A stretch of DNA of 64,000 bases, from NCBI RefSeq assembly GCF_010726085.1, contig NZ_AP022560.1, forward strand, positions 3,658,001 through 3,722,000. The letters run 5' to 3'. The notes under the pieces were generated by a model, which saw only the letters and a list, made by a program, of their open reading frames with translations, was not told where the DNA came from and did not search any database. Position 1 is the stretch's first letter, and the number at the start of each line of letters is the position of its first letter. A program made the position numbers and the translations under genes. Source of the DNA: Mycolicibacterium moriokaense. Its GTDB lineage: Bacteria > Actinomycetota > Actinomycetes > Mycobacteriales > Mycobacteriaceae. Of this stretch, positions 1 to 11,397 are shown piece after piece.

Positions 1-3388
<3,388 letters not shown>

Positions 3389-3593
3389 GTACGTTCCTTC
3401 CTTAACGGAAGGCGTCCTTGTCTCTGCCGAGCGTGGCGGTCACCGGTAGTCACCGGGAACCGTTGCAACGCCTCTCGACCAGTAAAGTCTACGTCGTCAT
3501 CGGATCGACGTGTGGACGCCCATGTCATCGCCGCGACCGGCCCCGACCCCTCTGCCGCGCGGGGTCCCGTTGGCACGGTCGTCGTCACCAGGC

Positions 3594-3740
3594 TTAACCC
3601 GATTGCAGCCGAACGTATTTCGTCTCGACGACGTCGGCCCATGCGTCGCCGAGGAGCTGGTTGTAATCGCCCACCGAGACCCGCGTCGAGACGGCGCCGA
3701 CTGAATCGGCGCCGTAGGTGCGATCGTTCACAACAGTCAC
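3594..3740 (-). CDS. Small protein of 48 residues, unknown function
   Basis: This short reading frame lies between metH and the PAC2-family gene. It begins VTVVNDRTYGADSVGAV and ends VETKYVRLQSG. A TACCCT -10-like element sits 6 bases before the GTG at 3740, the usual arrangement of a leaderless mycobacterial transcript, and third codon positions are mostly G or C. It has no signal peptide or membrane segment and I recognise no family. It could be a real small protein or a chance frame; the promoter and codon pattern favour a gene. Confidence 0.45.
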   Translation of the reverse strand: MTVVNDRTYGADSVGAVSTRVSVGDYNQLLGDAWADVVETKYVRLQSG

Positions 3741-3746
3741 AAAGCC

Positions 3747-3752
3747 AGGGTA
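3747..3752 (-). promoter_or_regulatory. -10 element for the 48-residue leaderless gene
   Basis: TACCCT on the minus strand lies 6 bases upstream of the GTG at 3740. No convincing -35 element is seen. Confidence 0.35.
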
Positions 3753-3809
3753 GTCGTTTTGGCGAATCAACCCGTGTGGCGATGCCGCTCCTAGGTGCCA
3801 TACAGGGCT

Positions 3810-3815
3810 TACGCT
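3810..3815 (+). promoter_or_regulatory. -10 element of the PAC2-family gene
   Basis: TACGCT matches the mycobacterial TANNNT -10 pattern and is followed 6 bases later by GTG 3822. This suggests a leaderless transcript and decides between the two possible GTG starts (3795 and 3822). Confidence 0.45.
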
Positions 3816-3821
3816 GGCCTT

Positions 3822-4712
3822 GTGACCCCGTCGGATGCGAGCGGCTACAAACCGCCCGACCTGCCCAAATTGAGCGAGACGATCGTCGTCGCGGCCTTCG
3901 AGGGCTGGAATGACGCAGGCGACGCGGCCAGCGACGCGTTGGAGCACCTGGACGCGATCTGGGAAGCGGAGCCGATCATCGAGATCGACGACGAGGCGTA
4001 CTACGACTATCAGGTGAACCGGCCGGTGATTCGGCAGGTAGACGGCGTGACCAGGGAGCTGGTGTGGCCGTCGATGCGGATTTCGCACTGCCGGCCGCCG
4101 GGATCGAACCGCGACATCGTGCTGATGCACGGTGTGGAGCCCAACATGCGCTGGCGCACCTTCTGCGCGGAGTTGCTCGCGATCGCCGACAAGCTCAACG
4201 TGCAGACGGTCGTGATCCTGGGTGCGCTGCTGGCCGACACGCCGCACACCCGCCCGGTGCCGGTGTCGGGCGCGGCCTACTCCCCCGAATCCGCGAAGGT
4301 CTTCGGGTTGGAGGAGACACGCTACGAAGGACCGACAGGCATCGCCGGGGTGTTCCAGGATGCGTGTGTGCAAGCCGGCATCCCGGCGGTGACGTTCTGG
4401 GCGGCGGTGCCCCATTACGTATCGCAGCCGCCGAACCCCAAGGCCACCGTGGCGTTGTTGCGCCGCGTCGAGGATGTGCTCGACATCGAGGTGCCGCTCG
4501 CCGACCTGCCGACGCAGGCCGAGGAGTGGGAGATGGCCGTGACCGAGATGACCGCCGAGGACGACGACATCGCCGAATACGTGCAGTCACTGGAGCAACG
4601 CGGTGACGCCGAGGTGGACATGCACGAGGCGATCGGCAAGATCGACGGCGACGCGCTGGCCGCCGAGTTCGAGCGGTATCTGCGTCGACGTGGGCCAGGC
4701 TTCGGGCGGTAG
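3822..4712 (+). CDS. PAC2 (proteasome assembly chaperone-like) family protein
   Basis: This is a 296-residue cytosolic protein of the PAC2 / DUF75 family. The N-terminal half carries the family landmarks VVAAFEGWNDAGDAASDAL near residue 25 and, further on, NVQTVVILGALLADTPHTRPV. The C-terminal third is acidic and helical (EEWEMAVTEMTAEDDDIAEY). It is the Rv2125 counterpart beside metH. Actinobacteria have a 20S proteasome, and a chaperone-like role has been suggested for the family, but the function here is unproven. Start GTG 3822 is chosen over GTG 3795 because of the -10 element just upstream. Confidence 0.85.
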   Translation: MTPSDASGYKPPDLPKLSETIVVAAFEGWNDAGDAASDALEHLDAIWEAEPIIEIDDEAYYDYQVNRPVIRQVDGVTRELVWPSMRISHCRPPGSNRDIVLMHGVEPNMRWRTFCAELLAIADKLNVQTVVILGALLADTPHTRPVPVSGAAYSPESAKVFGLEETRYEGPTGIAGVFQDACVQAGIPAVTFWAAVPHYVSQPPNPKATVALLRRVEDVLDIEVPLADLPTQAEEWEMAVTEMTAEDDDIAEYVQSLEQRGDAEVDMHEAIGKIDGDALAAEFERYLRRRGPGFGR

Positions 4713-4749
4713 CGGTAGTCCGATGAACCAGCACTGCCCCGGCTAAGCC

Positions 4750-6000
4750 ATGCGGTTCACCGGTTGGGCGAGCCTGGAGGTACCGCCCGAAGCGTCGGGT
4801 GCCGGCGGAGAGGCCGTGCGGGAGACGTTCCTGCGCTTCCACCGGCAGACCCAACGCCAGCGCAGCATCCTGCGACTCGCGCTCGTCTGTTTGATGGTGC
4901 TCGCGGTGGTCAGCGACACACCGCGGTCGCAGTGGCCCGCGCAATTCACGGTCATCGCCGTCTACGCGGTGTTGTCGCTCGCGGCCGCGTGGCTGTGGCT
5001 GCGATATCCGACCCGGGCCCGCAGGCTGCGGCGATTGGAGCCGATGGCGCTCATCGATGTCGCCGCGCTCTGCATCCTGCCGTTCATGTCGACGGGCAGC
5101 TATCTCGTTCTCGCGCTGCTGGCGTTCCTGCCGTTCTTCATCGCGACGCAGACCGGCCCACGGGCGGCCGTGCTGTCGCTTGCGGCGATCGCGTGCGGCG
5201 CCGTGGCCGTGCTGGCCGACCCCGTCTACCGCGAACAGTTGTCGGGCGGTGCGATCGCGACGCTGCTGGCGATACTCGCGCTGCTGTGCCTGTGCTCGTT
5301 CACCGTGTCGCGAGTTCAACAACGGCGGCTGGCCAGCGTCGCCGAGTTGACGGCCAGCCGGTCGCTGCTGCTGGCCGACGTGATGAGCGCCGAGGAACGT
5401 GAGCGCCGCAGGATCGCAGAAGCGTTGCACGACGGGGCATTACAGACGGTGCTGGCCGCTAAGCAGGATCTGCGTGACGCGGTCCGCGGCAACGGTGACA
5501 TGTCCGGTGTCGAACGCGCCAGCAATCTATTGGCCGACGTGTCGCACGACCTACGGCAGGTGACCAGGGAATTGCATCCGTCGGTGCTCGACGAGGCGGG
5601 CCTGGCGGTCGCACTGGAGGCGCTGGCACATGCGTTCACCGAACGCACCGATGTGCCCGTGCACTGTTCGGTCGACTATTCGCGACGCGGACCCGACGAC
5701 GCGACGATGTACGGCATCGCCCGTGAGCTGCTCAGCAACGTCGCCCGGCACGCCGAGGCACGCAATGTATGGCTCGAGCTGCGCGAGGTCGACGACGCAC
5801 TGACGCTGGACATCCGCGATGACGGAGTCGGTATGGACCCCGCGGTGATCTCGCGGCGCGTCAGCGAAGGGCACATCGGCCTCGCATCGCACCGCGCACG
5901 CATCGAAACACTTTCGGGGACAATGGATTTTCGGCCGGTCGAGAACGGCACCTGGGTGCATGTCCGGTTGCCGCAGGGCGTCAAGCAGGAGGCGCGATGA
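4750..6000 (+). CDS. NarL-type sensor histidine kinase
   Basis: This 416-residue membrane kinase has four to six hydrophobic segments between about residues 40 and 185. A HisKA_3 dimerisation domain follows, with phospho-acceptor His227 in RRRIAEALHDGALQT, then a HATPase domain with the N box ELLSNVARHAEA and the G box RDDGVGMD. No periplasmic sensor domain of any size is present, so the membrane part may do the sensing. It overlaps the following response-regulator gene by 4 bases (ATGA), so the two form one unit. ATG 4750 has no clear ribosome-binding site; GTG 4815 is a less likely alternative start. The signal is unknown. Confidence 0.9.
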   Translation: MRFTGWASLEVPPEASGAGGEAVRETFLRFHRQTQRQRSILRLALVCLMVLAVVSDTPRSQWPAQFTVIAVYAVLSLAAAWLWLRYPTRARRLRRLEPMALIDVAALCILPFMSTGSYLVLALLAFLPFFIATQTGPRAAVLSLAAIACGAVAVLADPVYREQLSGGAIATLLAILALLCLCSFTVSRVQQRRLASVAELTASRSLLLADVMSAEERERRRIAEALHDGALQTVLAAKQDLRDAVRGNGDMSGVERASNLLADVSHDLRQVTRELHPSVLDEAGLAVALEALAHAFTERTDVPVHCSVDYSRRGPDDATMYGIARELLSNVARHAEARNVWLELREVDDALTLDIRDDGVGMDPAVISRRVSEGHIGLASHRARIETLSGTMDFRPVENGTWVHVRLPQGVKQEAR

Positions 6001-6644
6001 GCAGTTCGGACCGCAAGGTGACCGTCGTCGTCGGCGACGACCACCCGGTGTACCGCGAGGGCGTGGTGCGTGCGCTGGACACCAGTGGGCGCACCGCGGT
6101 CGTCGCCGCGGTCGGAAACGGTCACGACGCGCTCGCGGCGGTCCGCGAACATCGGCCCGATGTGGCCCTGCTCGACTACAAGATGCCGGGCCTCGACGGA
6201 ATCGCGGTGGCCCACGCCGTCACCCGCGACCATCTGTCCACCCGCGTGCTGCTCTTGTCGGCGAGCACCGAGGGGTCGGTGGTGTACCGCGCCATACAGG
6301 ACGGTGCCGCGGGATACCTTTCGAAGGAAGCGGATCGCGATGACATCGTGGCGGCCGTGATCGCTTGTGCGCGTGGTGAAAGCGTGCTTCCGCCCGAATT
6401 GGTGACGTCACTTGCGACGCAGGTCCACCAGCATGCGCATTCGACCGCACCGCTGCTCAGCGGGCGCGAACAGGAGATCCTGCGTCTGATCGCCGACGGC
6501 AAGACCGTGCCTGAGATGGCCGAGCAGCTGTTCCTGGCGCAGACCACCGTCAAGACACACATCCGGCGGTTGTACGAGAAGCTCGGCGTTTCCGATCGCG
6601 GCGCAGCGGTCGCCTACGCGATGCGCAACCACATCCTGGAGTGA
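5997..6644 (+). CDS. LuxR/NarL-family response regulator
   Basis: This 215-residue cytosolic regulator has a receiver domain with phospho-acceptor Asp60 (VALLDYKMPG), the acidic pair GDDHP near residue 14, and Lys110 in GYLSKEA. A C-terminal LuxR helix-turn-helix begins at LLSGREQEILRLIADGKT (about 153-215). It starts inside the stop codon of the kinase gene, so translation is probably coupled and the two are cognate. An aquaporin-like gene follows on the same strand after a hairpin, which makes it a candidate target only by position. Confidence 0.93.
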   Translation: MSSSDRKVTVVVGDDHPVYREGVVRALDTSGRTAVVAAVGNGHDALAAVREHRPDVALLDYKMPGLDGIAVAHAVTRDHLSTRVLLLSASTEGSVVYRAIQDGAAGYLSKEADRDDIVAAVIACARGESVLPPELVTSLATQVHQHAHSTAPLLSGREQEILRLIADGKTVPEMAEQLFLAQTTVKTHIRRLYEKLGVSDRGAAVAYAMRNHILE

Positions 6645-6650
6645 GGAGCC

Positions 6651-6672
6651 CTGTCGTCCGAAAGGACGACAG
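6651..6672 (+). terminator. Hairpin after the response-regulator gene
   Basis: A 9-bp perfect stem (CTGTCGTCC / GGACGACAG) closes a GAAA tetraloop just after the stop codon. No long T run follows, as is common for mycobacterial terminators. Confidence 0.55.
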
Positions 6673-6741
6673 CACGCTCATCCGGCGGTTCATGCTTTTG
6701 CGCGATCCCGGTTTTCGTCGGCGCGCACGAGTCTTGTTCGC

Positions 6742-7431
6742 ATGACTACCACAACCCACACCCCTATCCACATCCCCACCCCGACAGTCCGTCACAGCGC
6801 AGCGACGAAGCTCGCCACGGAGGCCATCGGCACACTCTTCCTGGTCTTCACCATCGGTGCCTGCGTACGAGGCGGAGCCGCGTTGGCGCCGCTGGGCATC
6901 GGCGCGGTCCTGATGGTGATGGTCTACGCAGGCGGCCACGTCTCAGGTGCGCACTACAACCCGGCGGTGACGTTGGCCGTGCTCGTTCGCCGTCGCATCG
7001 ACGTCCGCGACGCGATCGGCTACTGGCTCGCGCAGTTCACCGGAGGGGTTGCAGGCGCGACGCTGGTCGTCGCAGTCGTCCCCCGCGGACACACCGAGCC
7101 GCTGGCGCTGTCCGGCCACGCGATGGTGGCCGCTGTCGCGGTGGAGTTCCTCGTCACCTTCGCGTTGTGCTACGTCGTCCTGAACGTGGCCACCAGCAAG
7201 GACCACCCCGACAACTCGTTCTACGGGCTGGCGATCGGCTTCACCGTGGCGGCCGGCGCCATCGCGGTCGGCGGGATCTCCGGCGGTGCGTTCAATCCCG
7301 CCGTGGTGCTCGGCGCGATCGCGATGGGCCTGCTGTCCCCACAGGTGCTCGTCATCTACATCGCCGGACAGGCGCTCGCGGCGGTAGCCGCCGGGATGAC
7401 CTTCCGAGCGCTCAATCCGACCGACGACTGA
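6742..7431 (+). CDS. MIP/aquaporin-family channel with an atypical second NPA loop
   Basis: This 229-residue integral membrane protein has six hydrophobic segments and two half-helix loops: GAHYNPAVT (NPA at 73-75) and GGAFNPAVVLG (NPA at 185-187). It belongs to the major intrinsic protein family, whose members pass water, glycerol or other small neutral solutes. In typical aquaporins the second NPA is followed by an arginine of the selectivity filter; here that position (188) is valine, so the solute may not be water. The N-terminus is a Thr/His/Pro-rich cytosolic leader. No strong ribosome-binding site precedes ATG 6742. It ends at a strong hairpin shared with the convergent SDR gene. Confidence 0.9.
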   Translation: MTTTTHTPIHIPTPTVRHSAATKLATEAIGTLFLVFTIGACVRGGAALAPLGIGAVLMVMVYAGGHVSGAHYNPAVTLAVLVRRRIDVRDAIGYWLAQFTGGVAGATLVVAVVPRGHTEPLALSGHAMVAAVAVEFLVTFALCYVVLNVATSKDHPDNSFYGLAIGFTVAAGAIAVGGISGGAFNPAVVLGAIAMGLLSPQVLVIYIAGQALAAVAAGMTFRALNPTDD

Positions 7432-7440
7432 CCCTTCCAG

Positions 7441-7472
7441 CGGTGGCCTGACCCGCACGGGTCAGGCCACCG
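7441..7472. terminator. Bidirectional 14-bp hairpin between convergent genes
   Basis: A perfect 14-bp stem (7441-7454 with 7459-7472) and a 4-base GCAC loop sit between the ends of the aquaporin-like and SDR genes. It is symmetrical, so it can serve both strands. Confidence 0.7.
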
Positions 7473-7504
7473 TCAGCTTCCTCGGCCCCAAGGGGATTCG
7501 ACGA

Positions 7505-8383
7505 TCAGCCCTTCTCGAGCGCCTCGGTGCGCGCGCTCATCGAGCGGCCGTGCGCGGCCACTTCGGCATCCATCTTCGGCAACATGGCCGGTACATCCTT
7601 CAGTGTCAGCGACTCCCCGAGCCGGGACGACAGCAGCGGCTTCAGCCAACGCATCACTCCGACGAAGCCCGGGCAGTTGATCTGACGTTTGCGCTCCTCG
7701 ATGCCCTTGACGAACACCTCACCGCACTTCTCGACGGACGTGGTCTTGCCGAGCGGGCCCGGGAGCTTGCGCAGCATCTCCTGGAAGGTCGCCGACTCGT
7801 CCTTCGTCTCCTGGACCATCGGGGTGTCGATCCAGAGCATGTGCGCGGATCCGACGCCGACGCCCCGGTGCGTGATCTCGAGGCGAAGCGCGTTCGCGAA
7901 CTGCTCCACGGCCGCCTTCGACGTGTCATAGGGCACCATGCCCGCCGCGGGCGCATAGGCCGCGGCCGATGACACGACCAACACATAGCCGCGTCGCTCG
8001 ATGATCGAGGGCAGCGCTGCGCGCACCGTGTGGAACACGCCCATGACATTCACGTCGATCAGGGTCTTGAAGGCCTCGGGGTCGACGGCCAACAGCGATC
8101 CGTGGGTCGCGATACCCGCGTTGGCCATCACGACGTCGAGGCCGCCGAAGCGGTCGATGCCCGCATCGGTGGCGCTTTGCATCGCGGCGAGGTCGCGGAC
8201 GTCCGCCACGGCGGTGAACACGCGATCCTCACTGAGCTTGCCGGCGAGGTTCTTGAGTGCGACCTCGTCCAGATCCGTGAGCACCAGCTTGGCGCCCTTG
8301 TCGTGCAGGCGACGGGCTACCTCGGCGCCGATGCCGTTGGCCGCTCCGGTGATCAGGACGACTTTTCCGTTTACAGATCCCAT
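7505..8383 (-). CDS. Short-chain dehydrogenase/reductase
   Basis: This is a 292-residue classical SDR that uses NAD(P)H in the cytosol. It shows the cofactor motif TGAANGIG near residue 12, an acidic residue after strand 2 (LTDLDE) that favours NAD(H), NAG (VMANAGIAT) and the catalytic YDTSK with the preceding serine in VVSSAAAY. The C-terminal 60 residues extend past the usual core, as in several mycobacterial SDRs. Start ATG 8383 has GGAG about 9 bases upstream; longer upstream frames run into the mshC side and lack signals. The substrate cannot be told from sequence. Confidence 0.88.
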   Translation of the reverse strand: MGSVNGKVVLITGAANGIGAEVARRLHDKGAKLVLTDLDEVALKNLAGKLSEDRVFTAVADVRDLAAMQSATDAGIDRFGGLDVVMANAGIATHGSLLAVDPEAFKTLIDVNVMGVFHTVRAALPSIIERRGYVLVVSSAAAYAPAAGMVPYDTSKAAVEQFANALRLEITHRGVGVGSAHMLWIDTPMVQETKDESATFQEMLRKLPGPLGKTTSVEKCGEVFVKGIEERKRQINCPGFVGVMRWLKPLLSSRLGESLTLKDVPAMLPKMDAEVAAHGRSMSARTEALEKG

Positions 8384-8423
8384 GTGCGAAACGTACTCCA
8401 CCCGGATGGGCCGGCGGGCGGCT

Positions 8424-9662
8424 CTACAGCTTGATCCCGAGCAGCGCGTCGACCGCGGTCGCGACCGTCTGCGGCGCCTGCTCGTCGTGGCCACCGTAGG
8501 TCAGCGCATCCGTGGTCCAGCCGTCAAGTGCGGCAAGCGCTTTCGGCGTGTCCAGATCGTCGGCCAGATAGCGGCGGACCCGGGCCACCACGTCGCCCGC
8601 GTCGGGTCCGGCCGGCAGTGTCACCGCGCTGCGCCAGCGCTGCAACCGTTCGTTGGCCTCGTCGAGAACCGCCTGGCTCCATGACCGGTCGGCGCGGTAG
8701 TGACCCGCGAAAAGACCCAGCCGGATGGCCGCGGGATCGACACCGTCGGCGCGCAGGTTGGAGACCAGGACGAGGTTGCCGCGGCTCTTGCTCATCTTGT
8801 GGCCGTCCCAGCCGATCATTCCCGCGTGCACGTAGTGGCGGGCGAATCGCCGCTCCCCCGTAGCCGACTCGGCGTGGGCGGCGGAGAACTCGTGGTGCGG
8901 GAAGATCAGGTCGGAACCGCCGCCCTGGATGTCCAGTCCGGTGCCGATGCGACTCAACGCGATCGCGGCGCATTCGACGTGCCAGCCCGGCCGCCCGGCC
9001 CCGAACGGCGACGGCCAGCTCGGCTCGCCCGGGCGCTGCGCCCGCCACAGCAAGGCGTCCAGTGGGTCGCCCTTGCCGGGCCGCTCGGGGTCGCCGCCAC
9101 GTTCGGCGAACAGCCGCATCATGGTGTCGCGGTCGTAGCCCGACTCGTAGCCGAACTGAGGGGTGGCGTCGGCGCGGAAGTACACGTCGGGGTACTCGGC
9201 GTCATCGGCGACGTAGGCCGAGCCCGCGGCCAGCAGCTTCTCGACGACCTCGATGACCTCGGCGATCGCCTCCGTGGCCGCGACATAGTCATGCGGCGGC
9301 AGCACCCGCAGGGCCGCCATATCCTCGCGGAACAGGTCCGTCTCCCGATCGGCCAGCTGGCGCCAGTCGATGCCGTCGCGCTCAGCACGCTCGAACAGCG
9401 GATCGTCGACGTCGGTGATGTTCTGCACATAGTGCACCTGATGCCCCGAATCCAGCCACACCCGGTGGACCAGATCGAACGTCAGGTAGGTGGCGGCGTG
9501 GCCGAGGTGGGTAGCGTCATACGGGGTGATGCCGCAGACGTACATGGTCGCCGTTTCGCCGGCTGTCACCGGACGGACCTGCCGGTCGGCACTGTCGTAC
9601 AGCCGCAGCTGCGGACCCCGGCCCTCAAGTGCCGGTACGAGGGGCGCCGGCCACGATTTCAT
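8424..9662 (-). CDS. mshC: L-cysteine:1D-myo-inositol 2-amino-2-deoxy-alpha-D-glucopyranoside ligase
   Basis: MshC joins cysteine to GlcN-inositol with ATP, the third conserved step of mycothiol synthesis. The 412-residue protein resembles cysteinyl-tRNA synthetase but is shorter and lacks the anticodon domain. It has the HIGH-like THLGH, KMSKS at 289-293, and zinc ligands Cys43 (MYVCGITPY), Cys231 (WHVEC) and His256 (FPHHE), matching the known M. smegmatis positions. Start ATG 9662 gives the family length; further in-frame ATGs upstream would add an unconserved leader. It lies downstream of cysQ on the same strand, the Rv2130c-Rv2131c arrangement, linking sulfur assimilation to mycothiol. 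Confidence 0.96.
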   Translation of the reverse strand: MKSWPAPLVPALEGRGPQLRLYDSADRQVRPVTAGETATMYVCGITPYDATHLGHAATYLTFDLVHRVWLDSGHQVHYVQNITDVDDPLFERAERDGIDWRQLADRETDLFREDMAALRVLPPHDYVAATEAIAEVIEVVEKLLAAGSAYVADDAEYPDVYFRADATPQFGYESGYDRDTMMRLFAERGGDPERPGKGDPLDALLWRAQRPGEPSWPSPFGAGRPGWHVECAAIALSRIGTGLDIQGGGSDLIFPHHEFSAAHAESATGERRFARHYVHAGMIGWDGHKMSKSRGNLVLVSNLRADGVDPAAIRLGLFAGHYRADRSWSQAVLDEANERLQRWRSAVTLPAGPDAGDVVARVRRYLADDLDTPKALAALDGWTTDALTYGGHDEQAPQTVATAVDALLGIKL

Positions 9663-9713
9663 AGCGTCGACTTTAAGCATCAGGGGATGCGACACCGCGA
9701 GCGGCTGTTTCAT

Positions 9714-9741
9714 TCCCGGGCATGTCCCGGGCATGTCCCGG
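9714..9741. repeat. Short tandem repeat between cysQ and mshC
   Basis: Two complete copies and one partial copy of an 11-base unit (TCCCGGGCATG) lie in the gap between the cysQ stop and the mshC start. The unit holds the palindrome CCCGGG. No function is assigned. Confidence 0.6.
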
Positions 9742-9751
9742 CCCTTTCCCA

Positions 9752-10552
9752 TCACCGGTTCCGATACGCCGACAGGATCCCCTCGAGCAGCACGTCAGCC
9801 AGTTCCGCCCGGCACATCAGAAGGTCGGGCAGATAAGGATCAGGTCGGTTGTAGATCAGCGGCGAACCGTCCAGCCGCGACGCGTGCAAGCCTGCAGCCG
9901 CCACCACCCCTGCGGGCGCCGCTGAATCCCACTCCCACTGCCCGCCGGCGTGGACGTAGGCGTCGACGTCGCCGCGGACCACGGCCATCGCCTTGGCGCC
10001 CGCCGAACCGATCCGCACGAGCTGGATGTCGAGCCGCTCGCGTAGCCACCACAGCACCGGCGGCGGACGGTTGGCGCTCGCCGTGATGAGGATCGGTCCG
10101 TCCTCGCGCGGCGGCGGCGGGGTCACGGTGTCGGAGCGGTACACCTCACCACGGGCGGGCAGCGCGACGGCCGCGTCGGTGATGCCGCCGTCCGGCCCAC
10201 GGGTGTGGAAGGTCGTGGCGCCTGCGGTGCCGTAACGCTGCCACAGCGCGATGTGCACCGCCCAGTCCGTCCGGCCCGGCATCGAGTACTCGTGGGTGCC
10301 GTCGACGGGGTCGACGATCCAGACCCGGTCAGTCTTGACGCGGGAGACATCGTCGACCGCCTCCTCGGACAACACGGCGTCGTTCGGACGCTCGGCGCGC
10401 AACCGGTTGAGGATCAGCGTGTTGGCACGGCGGTCGCCGGCGTCGCCGAGGTCGTACGGATCGTAGAAGCCGATCTCCCCGCGCATGGCCACTAGCATCT
10501 CGCCGGCTTCTCGGGCCACCTCGGCGGCCAGCGCCGCATCGGTCAGGCTCAC
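9752..10552 (-). CDS. cysQ: 3'(2'),5'-bisphosphate nucleotidase / inositol phosphatase, CysQ type
   Basis: CysQ removes the 3'-phosphate from PAP and PAPS and so tunes the sulfate-assimilation pathway; mycobacterial CysQ also acts on inositol phosphates. The 266-residue cytosolic enzyme has the metal-binding motifs of the lithium-sensitive phosphatase fold: GDAGD near residue 37, [20 protein letters not shown] near 78-89 and [12 protein letters not shown] in the C-terminal part. GTG 10552 is the start. It lies upstream of mshC on the same strand, as Rv2131c does beside Rv2130c, and is divergent from the Crp-like regulator. Confidence 0.92.
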   Translation of the reverse strand: MSLTDAALAAEVAREAGEMLVAMRGEIGFYDPYDLGDAGDRRANTLILNRLRAERPNDAVLSEEAVDDVSRVKTDRVWIVDPVDGTHEYSMPGRTDWAVHIALWQRYGTAGATTFHTRGPDGGITDAAVALPARGEVYRSDTVTPPPPREDGPILITASANRPPPVLWWLRERLDIQLVRIGSAGAKAMAVVRGDVDAYVHAGGQWEWDSAAPAGVVAAAGLHASRLDGSPLIYNRPDPYLPDLLMCRAELADVLLEGILSAYRNR

Positions 10553-10635
10553 CGGCCAAGTAGATCATGAAGGTTTAGTTCGGCCCGGCCGTGGAATCCT
10601 GTGCGTCATCAATTGCGCGGAAGGTAGACCGCAGG

Positions 10636-11397
10636 GTGAAACAGCCGATCAAGTTCGCGTCGCCTCAGCGCGCCGCCGCGGTGCTGGCCCGGGTGGGGTT
10701 CCTAACCGGGCTCGGCGACGACGTCCTCTTCGCACTCGCCCAGCAACTGCGGCAGGTGCAGGTGTCTCGTGGCGACACCATCTACCGCCAGGGTGAGCCG
10801 GCCGACGGCCTACACATCGTCCTGGCGGGCAAGGTCAAAATCTGCTGCCACTCGGCCGACGGCCGCGAACAGTTGCTGGCGATCCGCGGACCCGGTGACA
10901 TCTTCGGCGCCGTCTCTGTTCTCGACTCGGGGCCGCGCACCGCGACGTCGACCGCTGTCACCGATGTTTGTACGGCCATCGTCGACAACGAAACCCTGCA
11001 CGGGTGGATGGCCGAACGTCCGGAGATCGCACAACAGCTGCTGCGGTTCATGGCCGTACAACTGCGAACGGCCCGCAATCATCGGCTCGACGTCATATTC
11101 GACGACGTGCCGAGCCGGGTCGCGAAGGAACTGCTGAGCCTGGCGCAGCGCTTCGGAGTTCAGCAGGGCGAGTCCTGGCGGGTCACTCACGATCTGACTC
11201 AGACCGAGATCGCGCAGTTGGTCGGAGCCACCCGGGAGAGCGTCAACAAGGCGCTCTGCGATTTCGTGCAGCGCGGGTGGATCACGACCGACGCCAAGAC
11301 GACCGTCATTCACCGCCCACGGCAGCTGGCCAGACGCGCGTGGGGTGCTAGAACGCCGGCCACGGGATCGGGCGTCGCCGATCCGGTGTCGGCATAA
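10636..11397 (+). CDS. Crp/Fnr-family regulator, paralogue of mycobacterial CRP
   Basis: This 253-residue regulator has an N-terminal cyclic-nucleotide-binding fold and a C-terminal winged helix (TQTEIAQLVGATRESVNKAL). Its closest recalled relative is M. tuberculosis CRP (Rv3676), with which it shares GDVPSRVAKELLSLAQRFG-like text. The cAMP pocket is changed: the glutamate after the conserved glycine in the phosphate-binding cassette is alanine (FGAVSVLDSGPRT, Gly91-Ala92), while Arg101 and Thr102 remain. It may thus not bind cAMP. There is no iron-sulfur cysteine set. GTG 10636 has GGAAGG 11 bases upstream; GTG 10591 is an in-frame alternative. The 3' end overlaps the convergent gene by 50 bases. 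Confidence 0.87.
   Translation: MKQPIKFASPQRAAAVLARVGFLTGLGDDVLFALAQQLRQVQVSRGDTIYRQGEPADGLHIVLAGKVKICCHSADGREQLLAIRGPGDIFGAVSVLDSGPRTATSTAVTDVCTAIVDNETLHGWMAERPEIAQQLLRFMAVQLRTARNHRLDVIFDDVPSRVAKELLSLAQRFGVQQGESWRVTHDLTQTEIAQLVGATRESVNKALCDFVQRGWITTDAKTTVIHRPRQLARRAWGARTPATGSGVADPVSA

Noticed and set aside
3389..3600. Possible cobalamin riboswitch upstream of metH
   Set aside because: I could not find the conserved B12-box text or a convincing set of paired arms; only a normal ribosome-binding site is clear.
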